A DNA stretch of 64,000 nt from Cyclobacterium xiamenense (GCF_009467825.1 NZ_WIOK01000009.1:124001-188000), one strand, 5' to 3'. Counted from the first letter of the stretch, positions 17,359-27,340 are shown. Made by a program: numbers and translations. Notes: generated from the letters alone by a model not told the origin.

Positions 17359-19473
17359 GAACGGTTTAAACAGCGAAAAAAGTTTTTGGTAGGCGTATTG
17401 TTATTCGCAATAGGGTTGGTTTTTTTTAACCCAGGCGAAGGCTTGGCGCAATTGGCCTGCGAGGGCACGCTGCCGGTTAATTTTGGCAGACCTTGGGTTC
17501 GGCCGCCCGACAACTGGGATGGGTACGTTTTTCAATTGGATACGGCGTACCGGCCACAAAATGACTGGAACAGGGATTTCAGGGGACTTTCCGGCGCTAA
17601 CCGTAAATACAAAGGCTATTTGCTACGCGATGGAACGCACTTTTTGTCTACCGCAAGTCTTGCTTTTGATACGCAGTTTTCGGACTATAGCGTGGATGGT
17701 TTCAGCAGGGACCTTGATTTTTTTCCAACGGGTATCAGCCAAACAGTCGGTGGAGGCTGTGACACGCAGCTTTCCTATTTTGGCGTAATTCTGCGTAGCA
17801 GAAAGACGATCTCTGAGCCCGGAATTTACCGGGTACGCGTGGGAAGCGACGACGGTTCCTTTTTTCGCATGTTTGAAAATGGAACGGTTTCGGATCTGAC
17901 CCCCGACGTCAATGGAGACCCGGTGACACATGACAACTGGTACAAGGACGGCAGCGACGGTTTGTACAATTTTGTCTATTCCCAAAACATCCGGAATTAC
18001 TACATTCCCTTCGAGGGAGGCGAATCCGTGTGGATGGACCTGCATTATTACGAGAAAGAGGGGAACAACCGGCTAAGTTTTGATTTTGAATTGTATTTTG
18101 GTCCGGGAGAGATTGCCAATCCCGGGAATGCAGCCGGAGTGCGGTCGTATTGCGGCATCGCGCCTGATCCGGAGGCGTTTGAATCGCTGGGTCCGGCCGT
18201 ATTTGCCGAAGGATCTGAGCCAACCTATCAATGGGAATACACGACTATTGCCAACCCGACGGAATCCGATTGGATTCCCATACCGGGCGCCACGGGTCTT
18301 ACCTACGACATCCCCCAATACGATATGTCTACTCCAGCCAATGCCTGGACAGGTACCCGGTATTTTCGCCGGAGGGCAGAGAACGAGGTGATTGATGGTG
18401 AGGGAAATACACAGGTGAATGCCTTTGCCTCCAATGTACTGGAGGTAACCATCGACATAATCGCTGATTTGGATCAGGAGGAATACGGTATCAATGAATG
18501 GATCGGACACATTTATTCCGGCATCAAAAATTACGATTCTCAGGACTACCTGGGCCGAATGACGGAAAATGCGGTATTCGTACAGGACTTTGATTTCAAT
18601 GGCTTACCCTCCTCTCCGGTTACATTCACGCCCGATTACGGTTGTCCTTTTCTGACCGATCGGTTTTCGGTGCGGTACAAGATGCGGTTGGACGTAGAAC
18701 CGGGGACGTTGAATTTCGCTGTGCGGGCGGACGATGGGTTTCGGTTGAGTCTGGATGGTGGCCTGACCTGGATGCTATCCGGGCAGTGGGAATCCGGTGG
18801 AAGCACGGCCATGGAATACACTGCGCAAGTTGATATTCTGGCAGGTATCGACCAGTTGGAAATGGTACTGGAATACTACGAGAATACCGGGGCGAATACC
18901 CTTGATTTTGAGTACGAATTCGTGAGTTTGGTTTTGCCTTTGCACTGGGGTCGGTTTGAAGGCAACGCTTGCGGACAAAGTAACTGCCTAACATGGGAAA
19001 CCCTGCAGGAAAAGAACACCAGTCATTTTATCATTGAGCGTTCGGCTGACGGTGCTGACTGGACGGCGCTGGAAGAAACGGTCCCCTCCAGGGGCAACTC
19101 GAATGGACGTGTGCAGTACCGGGCGACGGATACTGCGTTTGCGTCCGAGTGGACGTATTACCGAATCAAGCAGGTGGATAACGATGGCGCATTTGGGTAT
19201 TCCGAGGTGATTCGCGTGGCCAATAGCCCGGAAAGCAGAATTATCCGTCCATTTCCGAATCCCACGGTAGATTTTATACATGTCGGGCTGCCCGGAGAAG
19301 TGTACCAGGTTACGTTGAGCAGCAAAGATCAGCGGATTCACCAGGGTGCACCGTTGATGGAACGCACCGAAGAGGGCTACGTCATCGACATGCGCATGTA
19401 TCCAGGAGGCATGTATTTTCTGACCTTTCAGACCGATACTGGCGCAAAGACCTTCAAAGTAATCAAACGGTAG
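17356..19473 (+). CDS. Secreted T9SS cargo protein with PA14-like modules
   Basis: A 705-residue protein exported by Sec and then the type IX system. A TTG start is forced by an in-frame stop just upstream. The signal peptide covers about residues 8-33 ([15 protein letters not shown]). Residues about 55-225 and 365-500 are two similar modules resembling PA14/fibronectin-type sandwiches ([33 protein letters not shown]). Between them is an Ig-like spacer ([15 protein letters not shown]). Residues about 505-615 look like a T9SS-associated sandwich ([10 protein letters not shown]... [12 protein letters not shown]). The last 80 residues are a type A sorting domain ([14 protein letters not shown] to KTFKVIKR). 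It is likely surface-attached and adhesive or glycan-binding; no catalytic residues are seen. Confidence 0.85.
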   Translation: MERFKQRKKFLVGVLLFAIGLVFFNPGEGLAQLACEGTLPVNFGRPWVRPPDNWDGYVFQLDTAYRPQNDWNRDFRGLSGANRKYKGYLLRDGTHFLSTASLAFDTQFSDYSVDGFSRDLDFFPTGISQTVGGGCDTQLSYFGVILRSRKTISEPGIYRVRVGSDDGSFFRMFENGTVSDLTPDVNGDPVTHDNWYKDGSDGLYNFVYSQNIRNYYIPFEGGESVWMDLHYYEKEGNNRLSFDFELYFGPGEIANPGNAAGVRSYCGIAPDPEAFESLGPAVFAEGSEPTYQWEYTTIANPTESDWIPIPGATGLTYDIPQYDMSTPANAWTGTRYFRRRAENEVIDGEGNTQVNAFASNVLEVTIDIIADLDQEEYGINEWIGHIYSGIKNYDSQDYLGRMTENAVFVQDFDFNGLPSSPVTFTPDYGCPFLTDRFSVRYKMRLDVEPGTLNFAVRADDGFRLSLDGGLTWMLSGQWESGGSTAMEYTAQVDILAGIDQLEMVLEYYENTGANTLDFEYEFVSLVLPLHWGRFEGNACGQSNCLTWETLQEKNTSHFIIERSADGADWTALEETVPSRGNSNGRVQYRATDTAFASEWTYYRIKQVDNDGAFGYSEVIRVANSPESRIIRPFPNPTVDFIHVGLPGEVYQVTLSSKDQRIHQGAPLMERTEEGYVIDMRMYPGGMYFLTFQTDTGAKTFKVIKR

Positions 19474-19505
19474 GTCGATATCGGGAACGGATTTTATCCG
19501 AACAT

Positions 19506-19538
19506 TTTGTCATTTGTGGGGTTGGGTTGGTATCTTTG
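19506..19538 (+). promoter_or_regulatory. Candidate promoter of uvrA, leaderless layout
   Basis: TTTG at 19506-19509 lies 21 bases before TATCTTTG at 19531-19538, an excellent fit to TTTG-N-TAnnTTTG. The -7 element ends only 6 bases before the ATG at 19545, so transcription would start at or next to the initiation codon. No SOS-type operator was recognised. Confidence 0.6.
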
Positions 19539-19544
19539 CAAGTT

Positions 19545-22373
19545 ATGGGAGCAAGCAGTACCGAGAACACTTCTACACTGGAGAATCTAGATCCGAAGTC
19601 CTTTATCATCATAAAAAATGCCCGGGTTAATAACCTCAAAAGCCTGAGTCTGGCCATCCCAAGAAACAAGCTGGTGGTGGTCACTGGGCTATCTGGCTCC
19701 GGAAAATCCTCCCTGGCGTTCGATACGCTTTTTGCAGAAGGGCAGCGCATGTATGTAGAGAGCCTAAGCTCTTATGCGCGGCAGTTTTTGGGCCGCATGG
19801 AAAAACCGGAAGTTGAGTACATCAAGGGGGTATCACCGGCGATTGCGATTCAGCAAAGCGTAAACACCAAAAACCCCCGGTCGACTGTGGGTACCACCAC
19901 CGAAATATACGATTACCTGAAATTGCTGTTTAGTAGAATCGGGAAAACCTATTCTCCCGTCAGCGGTGAGGAGGTAAAACACCACACAGTCACCGATGTG
20001 GTGGATTACATCCATTCCTTTGCGGAAGGTACGCGTGTACTAATCAGTTGCCCACTACACCTGGTATTTGGGAGGGACACGGGAAAAGAGTTGGAAATTC
20101 TACTCCAGAAAGGGTTCACCCGGGTGCTGATTGATGGAGAAGCTTTTTTCGTGGAAGAATTGCTGGAAAAGGAGGCCTTACCCGAGGGGGCGTACGAGAT
20201 CCTCATAGACCGGATATCCGTCTATCTGGACGACGAAGACAACCAATTCCGGATAGCGGATAGCGTGCAGACCGCATTCTTTGAGGGACACGGCAGTTGT
20301 GTGGTGATGGTTCCCGAACAGGGGCGAAGGACTTTCAGCGATAAGTTTGAGTTGGATGGCATTCGATTTGAGTTGCCCTCGGTTAATTTTTTCAGTTTTA
20401 ATAACCCTTACGGTGCTTGCCGGACCTGTGAGGGGTTTGGCTCGGTGCTCGGAATCGACCCAGATTTGGTCATTCCGGACAAGAGCCTGTCGGTTTTTGA
20501 GGGAGCGATTGCTCCCTGGAGGGGCGAGACGACCAAAAAGTGGGTAGAACCGCTTTTAAAAAACGGGATTAAATTTGATTTCCCGATTCATCGGCCTTAC
20601 GAAGATTTAGACGAAAGGGATAAGGCGCTTTTATGGACCGGAAATTCTTATTTTCAAGGGTTAAACGATTTTTTTGCCTTCATCGAAAGTAAGCTGCACA
20701 AAATCCAGTACCGGGTAATGCTGTCCAGATTCAGAGGACGGACCACCTGCCCGGACTGCAAAGGTACCCGCATACGCAAGGATGCTTCGTATGTAAAAAT
20801 CAGCGGTAAGTCCATTACCGATCTGGTTTTGCTGCCCATAGACAAGTGTCTGACATTTTTTGAGGAGCTGAAATTGGACGAGAGCGATCAACAGGTAGCA
20901 CAGCGCCTGCTGAAAGAAATTTCTAACCGGCTTCATTACCTGGATCAGGTAGGTCTGGGATACCTTACGCTAAACCGGTTAACCGGATCGCTTTCCGGAG
21001 GTGAATACCAGCGAATCAAGCTGGCCACTTCGCTGGGCAGTGCGCTAGTTGGTTCGATGTACATTCTGGATGAGCCCAGCATAGGGTTGCATCCCAGGGA
21101 CACAGAACGCCTCATTGCTGTACTAAAGTCGCTTCGGGATTTGGGCAATACCGTGATTGTGGTGGAGCACGAAGAGAAAATCATTCGTGCAGCCGATCAG
21201 GTAATTGATATCGGTCCGGATGCCGGTGTGCATGGGGGCGAATTGGTTTTTCAGGGCAATTTGGACGAACTGTTGGCCGCCGGAAACACCCACACTTCCC
21301 GCTACATCAGTGGTCTGGAATCCATCAGTCACAAGACGGAAAACAGAACATGGAAGGAATATATTTTAATCCGGGGTGCGAGGGAAAACAACCTGAATAA
21401 CATCACCGTAAAGGTCCCGCTTGGGGTATTGACCGTAGTAACCGGGGTTAGTGGTTCTGGAAAGTCCACATTGGTGAAAAAAGTGCTGTATCCTGCTTTG
21501 GGAAAAATCCTGGGGACGGTATCGGACGAATCGGGTAAGTTTGAAAAATTGGAGGGCGATTTTCGAAAGATAACCCGGGTGGAGTTTGTCGACCAGAATC
21601 CCATTGGGAAATCTTCCCGGTCCAATCCGGTGACCTATGTAAAAGCATACGACGGTATCCGGGCCTTGTTTGCGGATCTGCCGCTTTCCCGCCAACGAGG
21701 TTACAAACCAGCGTTTTTTAGTTTTAACGTAGATGGAGGTAGGTGTGAAGCCTGTCAGGGAGAAGGGACACAAAAGATTGAGATGCAGTTCATGGCGGAT
21801 ATCTACCTGACCTGTGAGTCCTGTAAGGGAAAACGTTTCAAAAATGAGATCCTGGATGTGACTTACCAGGAAAAAAACATAGCGGATGTATTGGCGATGA
21901 GCATCGACGAAGCCATGGATTTTTTTGAAGGGAAAACCGCCATCATTCAGAAATTGCAACCCCTGCAGGAAGTGGGCTTGGGTTACATCGGTCTGGGGCA
22001 ATCTTCCAATACCCTAAGCGGGGGCGAGGCACAACGCGTAAAGTTAGCCTCCTTTTTAGGAAAGGGGGAAACGAAGGCCAAAGATCGTATCTTATTTATT
22101 TTTGATGAGCCCACCACTGGGCTTCATTTTCACGACATCAAAAAGCTGTTGCATTCGATTAATGCGTTAATTGATCAGGGACATACGGTATTGATCATCG
22201 AGCACAATACCGAAGTGATCATGGCTGCAGATTGGGTGATTGACCTGGGTCCGGAAGGTGGAGACAAAGGCGGAACGGTCACCTTTGAGGGCGTACCCGA
22301 AAAATTGATGCAGGAAATTGAAAATCATACCGGACGGTATCTGTCCCAGCTGAATAAGGAATCCCGGGTATAA
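19545..22373 (+). CDS. uvrA: Excinuclease ABC subunit A
   Basis: A 942-residue damage-recognition ATPase of nucleotide excision repair, acting with UvrB and UvrC. Both ABC modules are complete: Walker A GLSGSGKS at about residue 48 and GVSGSGKST in the second half, signature motifs [20 protein letters not shown] and [15 protein letters not shown], and Walker [12 protein letters not shown] and [11 protein letters not shown]. Zinc-finger Cys pairs are visible at [24 protein letters not shown] and CESCKGKR. The ATG at 19545 is used rather than a TTG at 19527. Bacteroidota often carry more than one UvrA; length and motifs here fit the canonical one. Confidence 0.95.
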   Translation: MGASSTENTSTLENLDPKSFIIIKNARVNNLKSLSLAIPRNKLVVVTGLSGSGKSSLAFDTLFAEGQRMYVESLSSYARQFLGRMEKPEVEYIKGVSPAIAIQQSVNTKNPRSTVGTTTEIYDYLKLLFSRIGKTYSPVSGEEVKHHTVTDVVDYIHSFAEGTRVLISCPLHLVFGRDTGKELEILLQKGFTRVLIDGEAFFVEELLEKEALPEGAYEILIDRISVYLDDEDNQFRIADSVQTAFFEGHGSCVVMVPEQGRRTFSDKFELDGIRFELPSVNFFSFNNPYGACRTCEGFGSVLGIDPDLVIPDKSLSVFEGAIAPWRGETTKKWVEPLLKNGIKFDFPIHRPYEDLDERDKALLWTGNSYFQGLNDFFAFIESKLHKIQYRVMLSRFRGRTTCPDCKGTRIRKDASYVKISGKSITDLVLLPIDKCLTFFEELKLDESDQQVAQRLLKEISNRLHYLDQVGLGYLTLNRLTGSLSGGEYQRIKLATSLGSALVGSMYILDEPSIGLHPRDTERLIAVLKSLRDLGNTVIVVEHEEKIIRAADQVIDIGPDAGVHGGELVFQGNLDELLAAGNTHTSRYISGLESISHKTENRTWKEYILIRGARENNLNNITVKVPLGVLTVVTGVSGSGKSTLVKKVLYPALGKILGTVSDESGKFEKLEGDFRKITRVEFVDQNPIGKSSRSNPVTYVKAYDGIRALFADLPLSRQRGYKPAFFSFNVDGGRCEACQGEGTQKIEMQFMADIYLTCESCKGKRFKNEILDVTYQEKNIADVLAMSIDEAMDFFEGKTAIIQKLQPLQEVGLGYIGLGQSSNTLSGGEAQRVKLASFLGKGETKAKDRILFIFDEPTTGLHFHDIKKLLHSINALIDQGHTVLIIEHNTEVIMAADWVIDLGPEGGDKGGTVTFEGVPEKLMQEIENHTGRYLSQLNKESRV

Positions 22374-22712
22374 ATTCGGTCTTGGTTTATTTTCAGACGT
22401 TTTCGATTCCCTGACTACTGCCCCACTGCAGGATTGCTTTTTTTCCGCAGCAGTGATTCAACCAGTAGGTTGGCAACGACTTTCAAATCCCAACGGTACT
22501 AGCGTGCATCCCGATCCGGGGCTGCTTTTTGCCGAGAGATTTTTTGTGCGTATTCCTACACCGTTTTAACCGGGTGCGGCAACTATCTACCTTCTCTGGT
22601 ATTGGGCTTTCAATTATTAAAAAATAAAAGTAATTTACCGATTCGAATGGTATACCGAGTCGGTGTACCGCCGAATTACATACACTAATTGTAGCTATTC
22701 TTAGCAAGTTCC
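22374..22712. other. Intergenic region holding an operator candidate
   Basis: About 340 bases without a gene lie between uvrA and the SUMF1-fold operon. There is no tRNA-like structure. The only notable element is the near-palindrome at 22649-22669, listed separately; the flanking sequence (22600-22640) is A/T-rich and could hold the operon promoter, although no good TAnnTTTG is present. Confidence 0.5.
22649..22669. promoter_or_regulatory. 21-bp near-perfect palindrome, operator candidate
   Basis: GGTATACCGA-G-TCGGTGTACC has two 10-base arms matching at 9 positions around a single central base. It ends 43 bases before the ATG of the first gene of the operon at 22713, a normal place for a dimeric repressor or activator. 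The regulator is unknown and is not encoded next door. Confidence 0.5.
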
Positions 22713-23693
22713 ATGGTAGATAGAGTAAGGAGAATCACTTTTTTGGGCGCCATCGTTGCCGTGCTTGTTATCGGCAGTGCCTATCAGGTAGAAGAAGCGT
22801 TTGAGCCGTATACGCAGGAAATCCCCGGTACGGGAAAGTCCTTTTCCCTGGTTCCGATCCCGGAAGGATCCTTTCGGATGGGAAGCAATGCGGGAGATCC
22901 GGACGAAAGCCCGGTGCATGAAGTAAAAATTGATCCATTTTGGATGGCCTCACACGAGGTCACCTGGGACTTGTTTGAATTGTTTTTGGACAAGGGATTT
23001 GAGGCGTCGACCAGTGAAGGTCCCCTGACTCCTGAGGTAGACGGACTTACCAGGCCCTCCATTCCCTACCTGGACATGACCTTTGGCATGGGGAAGGAAA
23101 ACAAACCGGCCATTGCCATGACGCAATACGGAGCGATTCAGTTTTGCCGCTGGCTGTATCTGAAGACCGGTGTCTTTTTCCGTCTCCCTACAGAGGCAGA
23201 ATGGGAGTACGCTGCGAGAGCGGGTACTGAAACGGACTATTTTTTCGGAGACGACCCGGCCGCATTGGGTACCTATGCCTGGTACGCAGGCAACAGTGAG
23301 GGCGTGACCCATACCGTAGGACAGAAGGAGCCAAACCCCTGGGGCCTGTACGACATCTTGGGCAATGTAAACGAGTGGACACAGGATCATTACCAGGCCG
23401 ATGCCTACGACGCCCGGCAGAAACCGGCCGATAATCCCCTGATTGAATCCGAGGAATTGTATCCCAAAGTGATTCGGGGTGGCAGTTATGACAGCGAGGC
23501 CTCGCAGCTGAAAAGTAGCAAACGCTTTGCCAGTACGCCCGAATGGAAACGCATCGATCCGCAAATTCCAAAAAGTCAATGGTGGTTCCCGGAGGCCCCC
23601 TTTCTGGGGATGCGGGTCGTACGTCCACTCAATCCTCCAAGTCCGGAGGAAATCGCAGAATATTTCGGTAAATTACCAGAAGAAGACTATTAA
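22713..23693 (+). CDS. SUMF1/formylglycine-generating-enzyme-fold protein, catalytic Cys absent
   Basis: A 326-residue protein with an N-terminal hydrophobic segment (residues 8-23, signal or anchor) and a FGE-sulfatase (SUMF1) fold. Family landmarks are IPEGSFRMGSNAGDPDESP, the EVTWDLFELF helix, RLPTEAEWEYAARAGTET, GLYDILGNVNEWTQDHY, IRGGSYDSEASQLKS and the closing LGMRVVRPL. True formylglycine-generating enzymes use two Cys after the RGGSY segment; none is present there, so sulfatase activation is unlikely. It is probably a binding or structural subunit. It starts a three-gene operon: 19 bases to the oxidoreductase, then 4 bases to the isomerase. Confidence 0.85.
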   Translation: MVDRVRRITFLGAIVAVLVIGSAYQVEEAFEPYTQEIPGTGKSFSLVPIPEGSFRMGSNAGDPDESPVHEVKIDPFWMASHEVTWDLFELFLDKGFEASTSEGPLTPEVDGLTRPSIPYLDMTFGMGKENKPAIAMTQYGAIQFCRWLYLKTGVFFRLPTEAEWEYAARAGTETDYFFGDDPAALGTYAWYAGNSEGVTHTVGQKEPNPWGLYDILGNVNEWTQDHYQADAYDARQKPADNPLIESEELYPKVIRGGSYDSEASQLKSSKRFASTPEWKRIDPQIPKSQWWFPEAPFLGMRVVRPLNPPSPEEIAEYFGKLPEEDY

Positions 23694-23712
23694 TAATCTA
23701 ACTCAAAATGCA

Positions 23713-25032
23713 ATGAAAGTCAAGAATACCAACCAAAGAAGGGATTTCATCAAAACGTCCGCCGTTCTTACCGGTGGAGCCATGCTCAGTCCATTCAGCC
23801 TTCCAGGCGCCTACGCCGCTGGGGAAGACGCCATCAAGATTGCTGTTATCGGTTGTGGTGGCCGGGGTACCGGAGCCGTTTTCCAGGCCTTCGAGACGGG
23901 ACACAACATCAAACTAGTCGCCATGGCCGATGCCTTCAAAGATCGGTTGGACCAAAGTTACGAGCGAATTTTCAAGAAATACGGCAAGGACAAAGTAGTG
24001 GTGCCGGAAGAAATGAAGTTTGTGGGTTTTGACGGATACAAACATGCCATGAAAGAGGCCGATGTGGTCATCATCGCCACGCCTCCCGGTTTTCGTCCCG
24101 ATCACTTTGAGGAGGCCGTCAAACAAGAAAAGCAGATATTCATGGAAAAACCCGTCGCAACCGATGCGGTCGGCATTCGACGGGTATTGGCCGCAGCAGA
24201 AATCGCTAAAGCCAAAAAGCTAAACGTGGTCGTGGGCCTGCAGCGGCATTACCAGGACAACTACATTCAAACCATCGAACGCATTCACAACGGGGCCATT
24301 GGCGACATTATCGGTGGCCAGGTGTTTTGGAACGATGGGGGTGTCTGGGTACGCGAGCGACAGCCCGGACAGACTGAAATGGAATACCAAATGCGAAACT
24401 GGTATTATTTTAATTGGCTTTGTGGCGATCACATTACCGAGCAGCACGTGCACAACATCGATGTAGCCAACTGGGTAAAAAATGGCTACCCCGTGAAGGC
24501 CGAGGGAACTGGCGGAAGAACCGTTCGTAGAGGAAAAGATCACGGAGAAATTTTTGACCACCACGTGGTCTTGTTTACCTACGAAGATGGGACCGTTATT
24601 CACAGCGAATGCCGTCATTTTCCAGGGGCAACCAACAGAGTAGACGAGAGTTTTCAGGGGACTTCTGGTAAAGCATACATGAACGCCGGGCATGTGGGAA
24701 GGCTGAGTGACTACAAAGGCAATAGCTTGTACGACCACGATGGAAAAGGAAACGCCAATCCCTACCAGGTAGAGCACGACCTGTTGTTTGCCGCCATTGT
24801 CAAGGGTGAATACAAGTTTGCCGACGCGGAAAACGCCGCCAAGAGTACCATGAGTTCCATTCTCGGGAGGTACGCCACCTATTCTGGAAAAGTGGTGACC
24901 TGGGATGAAGCAATTAATTCGAACATTAATCTCATGCCGGAAACGCTGGCCTGGGATGCCACACCCAAGGTGGTGCCTAACGAGGATGGGTACTACGCAT
25001 TTGCTGTTCCTGGACAAACCAATGTAGTATAA
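23713..25032 (+). CDS. Tat-exported Gfo/Idh/MocA oxidoreductase
   Basis: A 439-residue NAD(P)-dependent sugar oxidoreductase. The real start is the ATG at 23713; the longer open frame overlaps the previous gene. A twin-arginine signal is seen (QRRDFIKTSAVLTGGAM), indicating folding with cofactor before export. The Rossmann domain (about residues 45-175) has IAVIGCGGRGTGAV and the conserved EKPVATDAVGIRRVL. The C-terminal substrate domain includes GDHITEQHVHNIDVANW, carrying the usual catalytic His/Asp region. Relatives oxidise or reduce sugars, often at C3. Together with the downstream exported TIM barrel it suggests periplasmic oxidation followed by isomerisation or elimination on a glycoside; that pathway is inference. 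Confidence 0.88.
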   Translation: MKVKNTNQRRDFIKTSAVLTGGAMLSPFSLPGAYAAGEDAIKIAVIGCGGRGTGAVFQAFETGHNIKLVAMADAFKDRLDQSYERIFKKYGKDKVVVPEEMKFVGFDGYKHAMKEADVVIIATPPGFRPDHFEEAVKQEKQIFMEKPVATDAVGIRRVLAAAEIAKAKKLNVVVGLQRHYQDNYIQTIERIHNGAIGDIIGGQVFWNDGGVWVRERQPGQTEMEYQMRNWYYFNWLCGDHITEQHVHNIDVANWVKNGYPVKAEGTGGRTVRRGKDHGEIFDHHVVLFTYEDGTVIHSECRHFPGATNRVDESFQGTSGKAYMNAGHVGRLSDYKGNSLYDHDGKGNANPYQVEHDLLFAAIVKGEYKFADAENAAKSTMSSILGRYATYSGKVVTWDEAINSNINLMPETLAWDATPKVVPNEDGYYAFAVPGQTNVV

Positions 25033-25036
25033 GCCG

Positions 25037-25957
25037 ATGAAACGAAGGAAATTCATACAAAACGTATCGCTGGGAACAGCCGCTGCCGGCCTGACGGGCA
25101 TGGGAACATTGAACGCTGCACAGTCCGGTTTTCGGGAGGCTGACGAACCCTTTAACCTGGACTATGCGCCCCATTTCGGCATGTTTAAACAGCACGCGGG
25201 AGAGGATCTTTTGGATCAAATAACCTTCATGCACGAAAGGGGTTTTCGAAGCCTGGAAGACAACGGCATGATGGGCAGAACGCCCGAGATGCAGGAGAAG
25301 ATCGGTAATCATTTGGCCAAATTGGGCATGACCATGGGGGTTTTTGTACTAAACAAAGGCGGAAATGGGGCCAACACACTGGCTGCAGGGAAAAAGGAAC
25401 ACGTAGATATCTTTTTGGAAGGTTGTAGAAAAGCGGTGGAAGTAGCCAAAAGGGTCAATGCGAAATGGACGACCGTGGTACCGGGGGATTACCAGCGAAA
25501 CCTGCCCCTGGACATTCAGACGGCCAACGTCATCGAGGCCCTCCGAAAAGGAGCGGAGATTTTGGAGCCACACGGCTTGACCATGGTTCTCGAGCCTTTG
25601 AGTGATACCCCAAACTTGTTTTTACGGTATTCTCCACAGACTTACATGATTTGCAAAGGCGTGAATAGTCCGAGTTGCAAGATCCTCTACGATATTTACC
25701 ATCAGCAAAAAAACGAGGGGCACCTGATTACCCTTATGGACATGTGCTGGGAGGAAATCGCCTACATTCAGATCGGTGACAACCCGGGTAGAAAAGAACC
25801 GGGAACCGGAGAGATCAATTACCAGAACGTATTTAAATTTATCTACGATAAAGGATTTAAAGGTGTTTGCGGGATGGAACACGGCAATTCCATGCCGGGT
25901 AAAGAGGGGGAAGCAGCGGTAATTGCTGCCTACCGGAAAGCGGACAGCTTTCTTTAA
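25037..25957 (+). CDS. Tat-exported TIM-barrel sugar isomerase/epimerase-like protein
   Basis: A 306-residue xylose-isomerase-like TIM barrel, nearest to hydroxypyruvate-isomerase-like proteins, with a twin-arginine signal at its N-terminus (KRRKFIQNVSLGTAAAG). Metal-site segments: MVLEPLSDTPNLF (Glu), CKILYDIYHQQKNEG (Asp, His), YIQIGDNPGRKEPGTGEI and VCGMEHGNSMPG (Glu). It starts 4 bases after the oxidoreductase stop and precedes a strong terminator, so it ends the operon. Exported members of this fold next to Gfo/Idh/MocA enzymes have been linked to oxidise-then-eliminate glycoside cleavage; whether that applies here is untested. Confidence 0.85.
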   Translation: MKRRKFIQNVSLGTAAAGLTGMGTLNAAQSGFREADEPFNLDYAPHFGMFKQHAGEDLLDQITFMHERGFRSLEDNGMMGRTPEMQEKIGNHLAKLGMTMGVFVLNKGGNGANTLAAGKKEHVDIFLEGCRKAVEVAKRVNAKWTTVVPGDYQRNLPLDIQTANVIEALRKGAEILEPHGLTMVLEPLSDTPNLFLRYSPQTYMICKGVNSPSCKILYDIYHQQKNEGHLITLMDMCWEEIAYIQIGDNPGRKEPGTGEINYQNVFKFIYDKGFKGVCGMEHGNSMPGKEGEAAVIAAYRKADSFL

Positions 25958-25986
25958 GTGATAGAGCACCGAAAAAAATAAAAAAA

Positions 25987-26016
25987 GGGCAGCCGTTAAG
26001 ACGCTGCCCTTTTTTT
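25987..26016. terminator. Bidirectional rho-independent terminator
   Basis: GGGCAGC (25987-25993) pairs with GCTGCCC (26003-26009) over a 9-base loop. A 7-T run follows on the plus strand and an A run precedes it, giving a T run on the minus strand. It separates the convergent isomerase gene and YcxB-like gene and should serve both. Confidence 0.9.
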
Positions 26017-26017
26017 A

Positions 26018-26491
26018 TTAGGCCACCAGGCCCTTTCGTTTTAAGATGGTTTCAACGAATTTGATTTCGTTTTGGGAATTAAATATTTTGAAGGGCAAAT
26101 GAATGAATTGTGCCTTGGATAAGACCAGGATGTACGCCTGATCCTTTATTTGGGCTTTTTTTATCATTTCCCATTTAATGGGCATCCCTTGTTTGCTGTT
26201 TATTTTCATCATCACCTGCCGGCTGTCAATCTCGTAGGAAAGTTTTTCAAACATCACTTTGTTTTGTTCCATTTGGGTGACTCCGGCAAACTGGATCACC
26301 CAAAAAAGCCAATACAAGGCATAGGCAAGCAGGGCCATGCTGATCCACCACCAGGAAGCAATCCAAAAATACCCGCAAGCGATAGCAACCGCAATCAGTG
26401 CCACCCACCATTGTTCCTTGAATATGTTTACCAATCCTTGCTTGATATAGGTACCTGTTTCCAGTTTGTATTTCTTAGTTTTGACAATCAT
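26018..26491 (-). CDS. YcxB-like membrane protein
   Basis: A 157-residue protein with two adjacent membrane helices (about residues 28-70, Trp-rich: WWVALIAVAIACGYFWIASW) and a C-terminal soluble domain of the YcxB-like type (KLSYEIDSRQVMMKINSKQG... IKWEMIKKAQIKDQAYILVLS). In this family the C-terminal part resembles a bacterial PH domain. Function is unknown. It ends against the bidirectional terminator and has a 170-bp A/T-rich gap upstream. Confidence 0.7.
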   Translation of the reverse strand: MIVKTKKYKLETGTYIKQGLVNIFKEQWWVALIAVAIACGYFWIASWWWISMALLAYALYWLFWVIQFAGVTQMEQNKVMFEKLSYEIDSRQVMMKINSKQGMPIKWEMIKKAQIKDQAYILVLSKAQFIHLPFKIFNSQNEIKFVETILKRKGLVA

Positions 26492-26660
26492 GTTATGCTT
26501 TTACTTTTTGATCCGCAAATATCCTATGTTATCACTTAGATAGCAAGTTAATTTGGTTTCCCTTTCTATTTTTATTTTTTTCCAACATTGCCCCCAATCT
26601 CATGGTTAACTTGTTGATTTATTAAAATTTATATTGTAATTTGATTGGAAATCTTTGGAT

Positions 26661-26891
26661 ATGATGAGTAGCCTGGTAATCGATTTGGTCTTGTGCGGTG
26701 TGGCCTACGTAGTGTTAATTTATTTCGTTGCCACCTTAACCAAAGCCAAAATCAACAAAAACCGAAGAAATAACGACGATGATGGAGACGGTGGCGTGGA
26801 AGATTTCACCCCGCCAAAAATCGACCTACCCCCAGGGATCGTGTGGCCCTCCGAGGACAAGGATAAAACGAAAAAACCGGTTGTCTTTTAG
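26661..26891 (+). CDS. Small single-pass membrane protein, unrecognised
   Basis: A 76-residue protein starting at an ATG pair at 26661; a TTG two codons upstream is less likely. It has one hydrophobic helix (about residues 5-25, IDLVLCGVAYVVLIYFVATL), then a basic patch (KAKINKNRRN), an acidic run (DDDGDGG) and a Pro-rich tail (FTPPKIDLPPGIVWPSEDKD). The topology rule predicts N-out, C-in. Its stop abuts the stop of the convergent Fur-family gene with no gap. I know no family for it. Coding reality is supported by its codon use and compact, sensible organisation, not by homology. Confidence 0.6.
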   Translation: MMSSLVIDLVLCGVAYVVLIYFVATLTKAKINKNRRNNDDDGDGGVEDFTPPKIDLPPGIVWPSEDKDKTKKPVVF

Positions 26892-27317
26892 TTAGTCTGC
26901 TGGGCTGCAGTTCTTGCAGGTCCCCTGAATAAGCAAGCTCATTTCCCGAGGCTTGTATCCTTTCGGTAAATTTAACTTTGGTAGAGCGATTTCTTCCAGA
27001 CAGTTGGTGTCGCCGCATACCTCGCATTTAAAATGTACGTGCTCGTGATCGTGGTGGGGCAATGCGGGACTGTGGTTGCACAGGGCATATTTTGCCGCGC
27101 CGGTATCGTCCAGCACTTTGTGGATCAGGTCATTTTCTAAAAACGTTTTTAAGGTGCGGTAAATCGTTACCCGGTCAAAGTTTTCCTTAAGGGCCTCCTC
27201 CAAGTCGGAATGAGAAAGGGCAACCTGTCTCCCGAGAAACGTATCCAGCACATCCCGCCTGCAACTCGTTACGCGCAAATTATTTTCCTTTAATATTTCT
27301 GCTGTCTTCAGTGTCAT
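26892..27317 (-). CDS. Fur-family metal-responsive repressor
   Basis: A 141-residue winged-helix regulator. The N-terminal DNA-binding domain shows LRVTSCRRDVLDTFL and FDRVTIYRTLKTFLENDLIH, the classic Fur recognition helix. The dimerisation domain has a His/Cys-rich segment (HHDHEHVHFKCEVCGDTNCLE) and a second Cys pair near the C-terminus (GTCKNC), giving the structural zinc site. Whether it senses iron, zinc or peroxide cannot be decided; the short His-rich stretch is compatible with Zur or Fur. A codon GTG precedes the ATG used here. The repeat-rich element at 27341-27390 lies 24-73 bases upstream and could be an autoregulatory site. Confidence 0.88.
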   Translation of the reverse strand: MTLKTAEILKENNLRVTSCRRDVLDTFLGRQVALSHSDLEEALKENFDRVTIYRTLKTFLENDLIHKVLDDTGAAKYALCNHSPALPHHDHEHVHFKCEVCGDTNCLEEIALPKLNLPKGYKPREMSLLIQGTCKNCSPAD

Positions 27318-27340
27318 CACTTCCGGATTGATGCAATTTA

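Noticed and set aside
22713-23693. Sulfatase-modifying (formylglycine-generating) enzyme
   Set aside because: The catalytic cysteines are missing and no sulfatase gene lies in the window.
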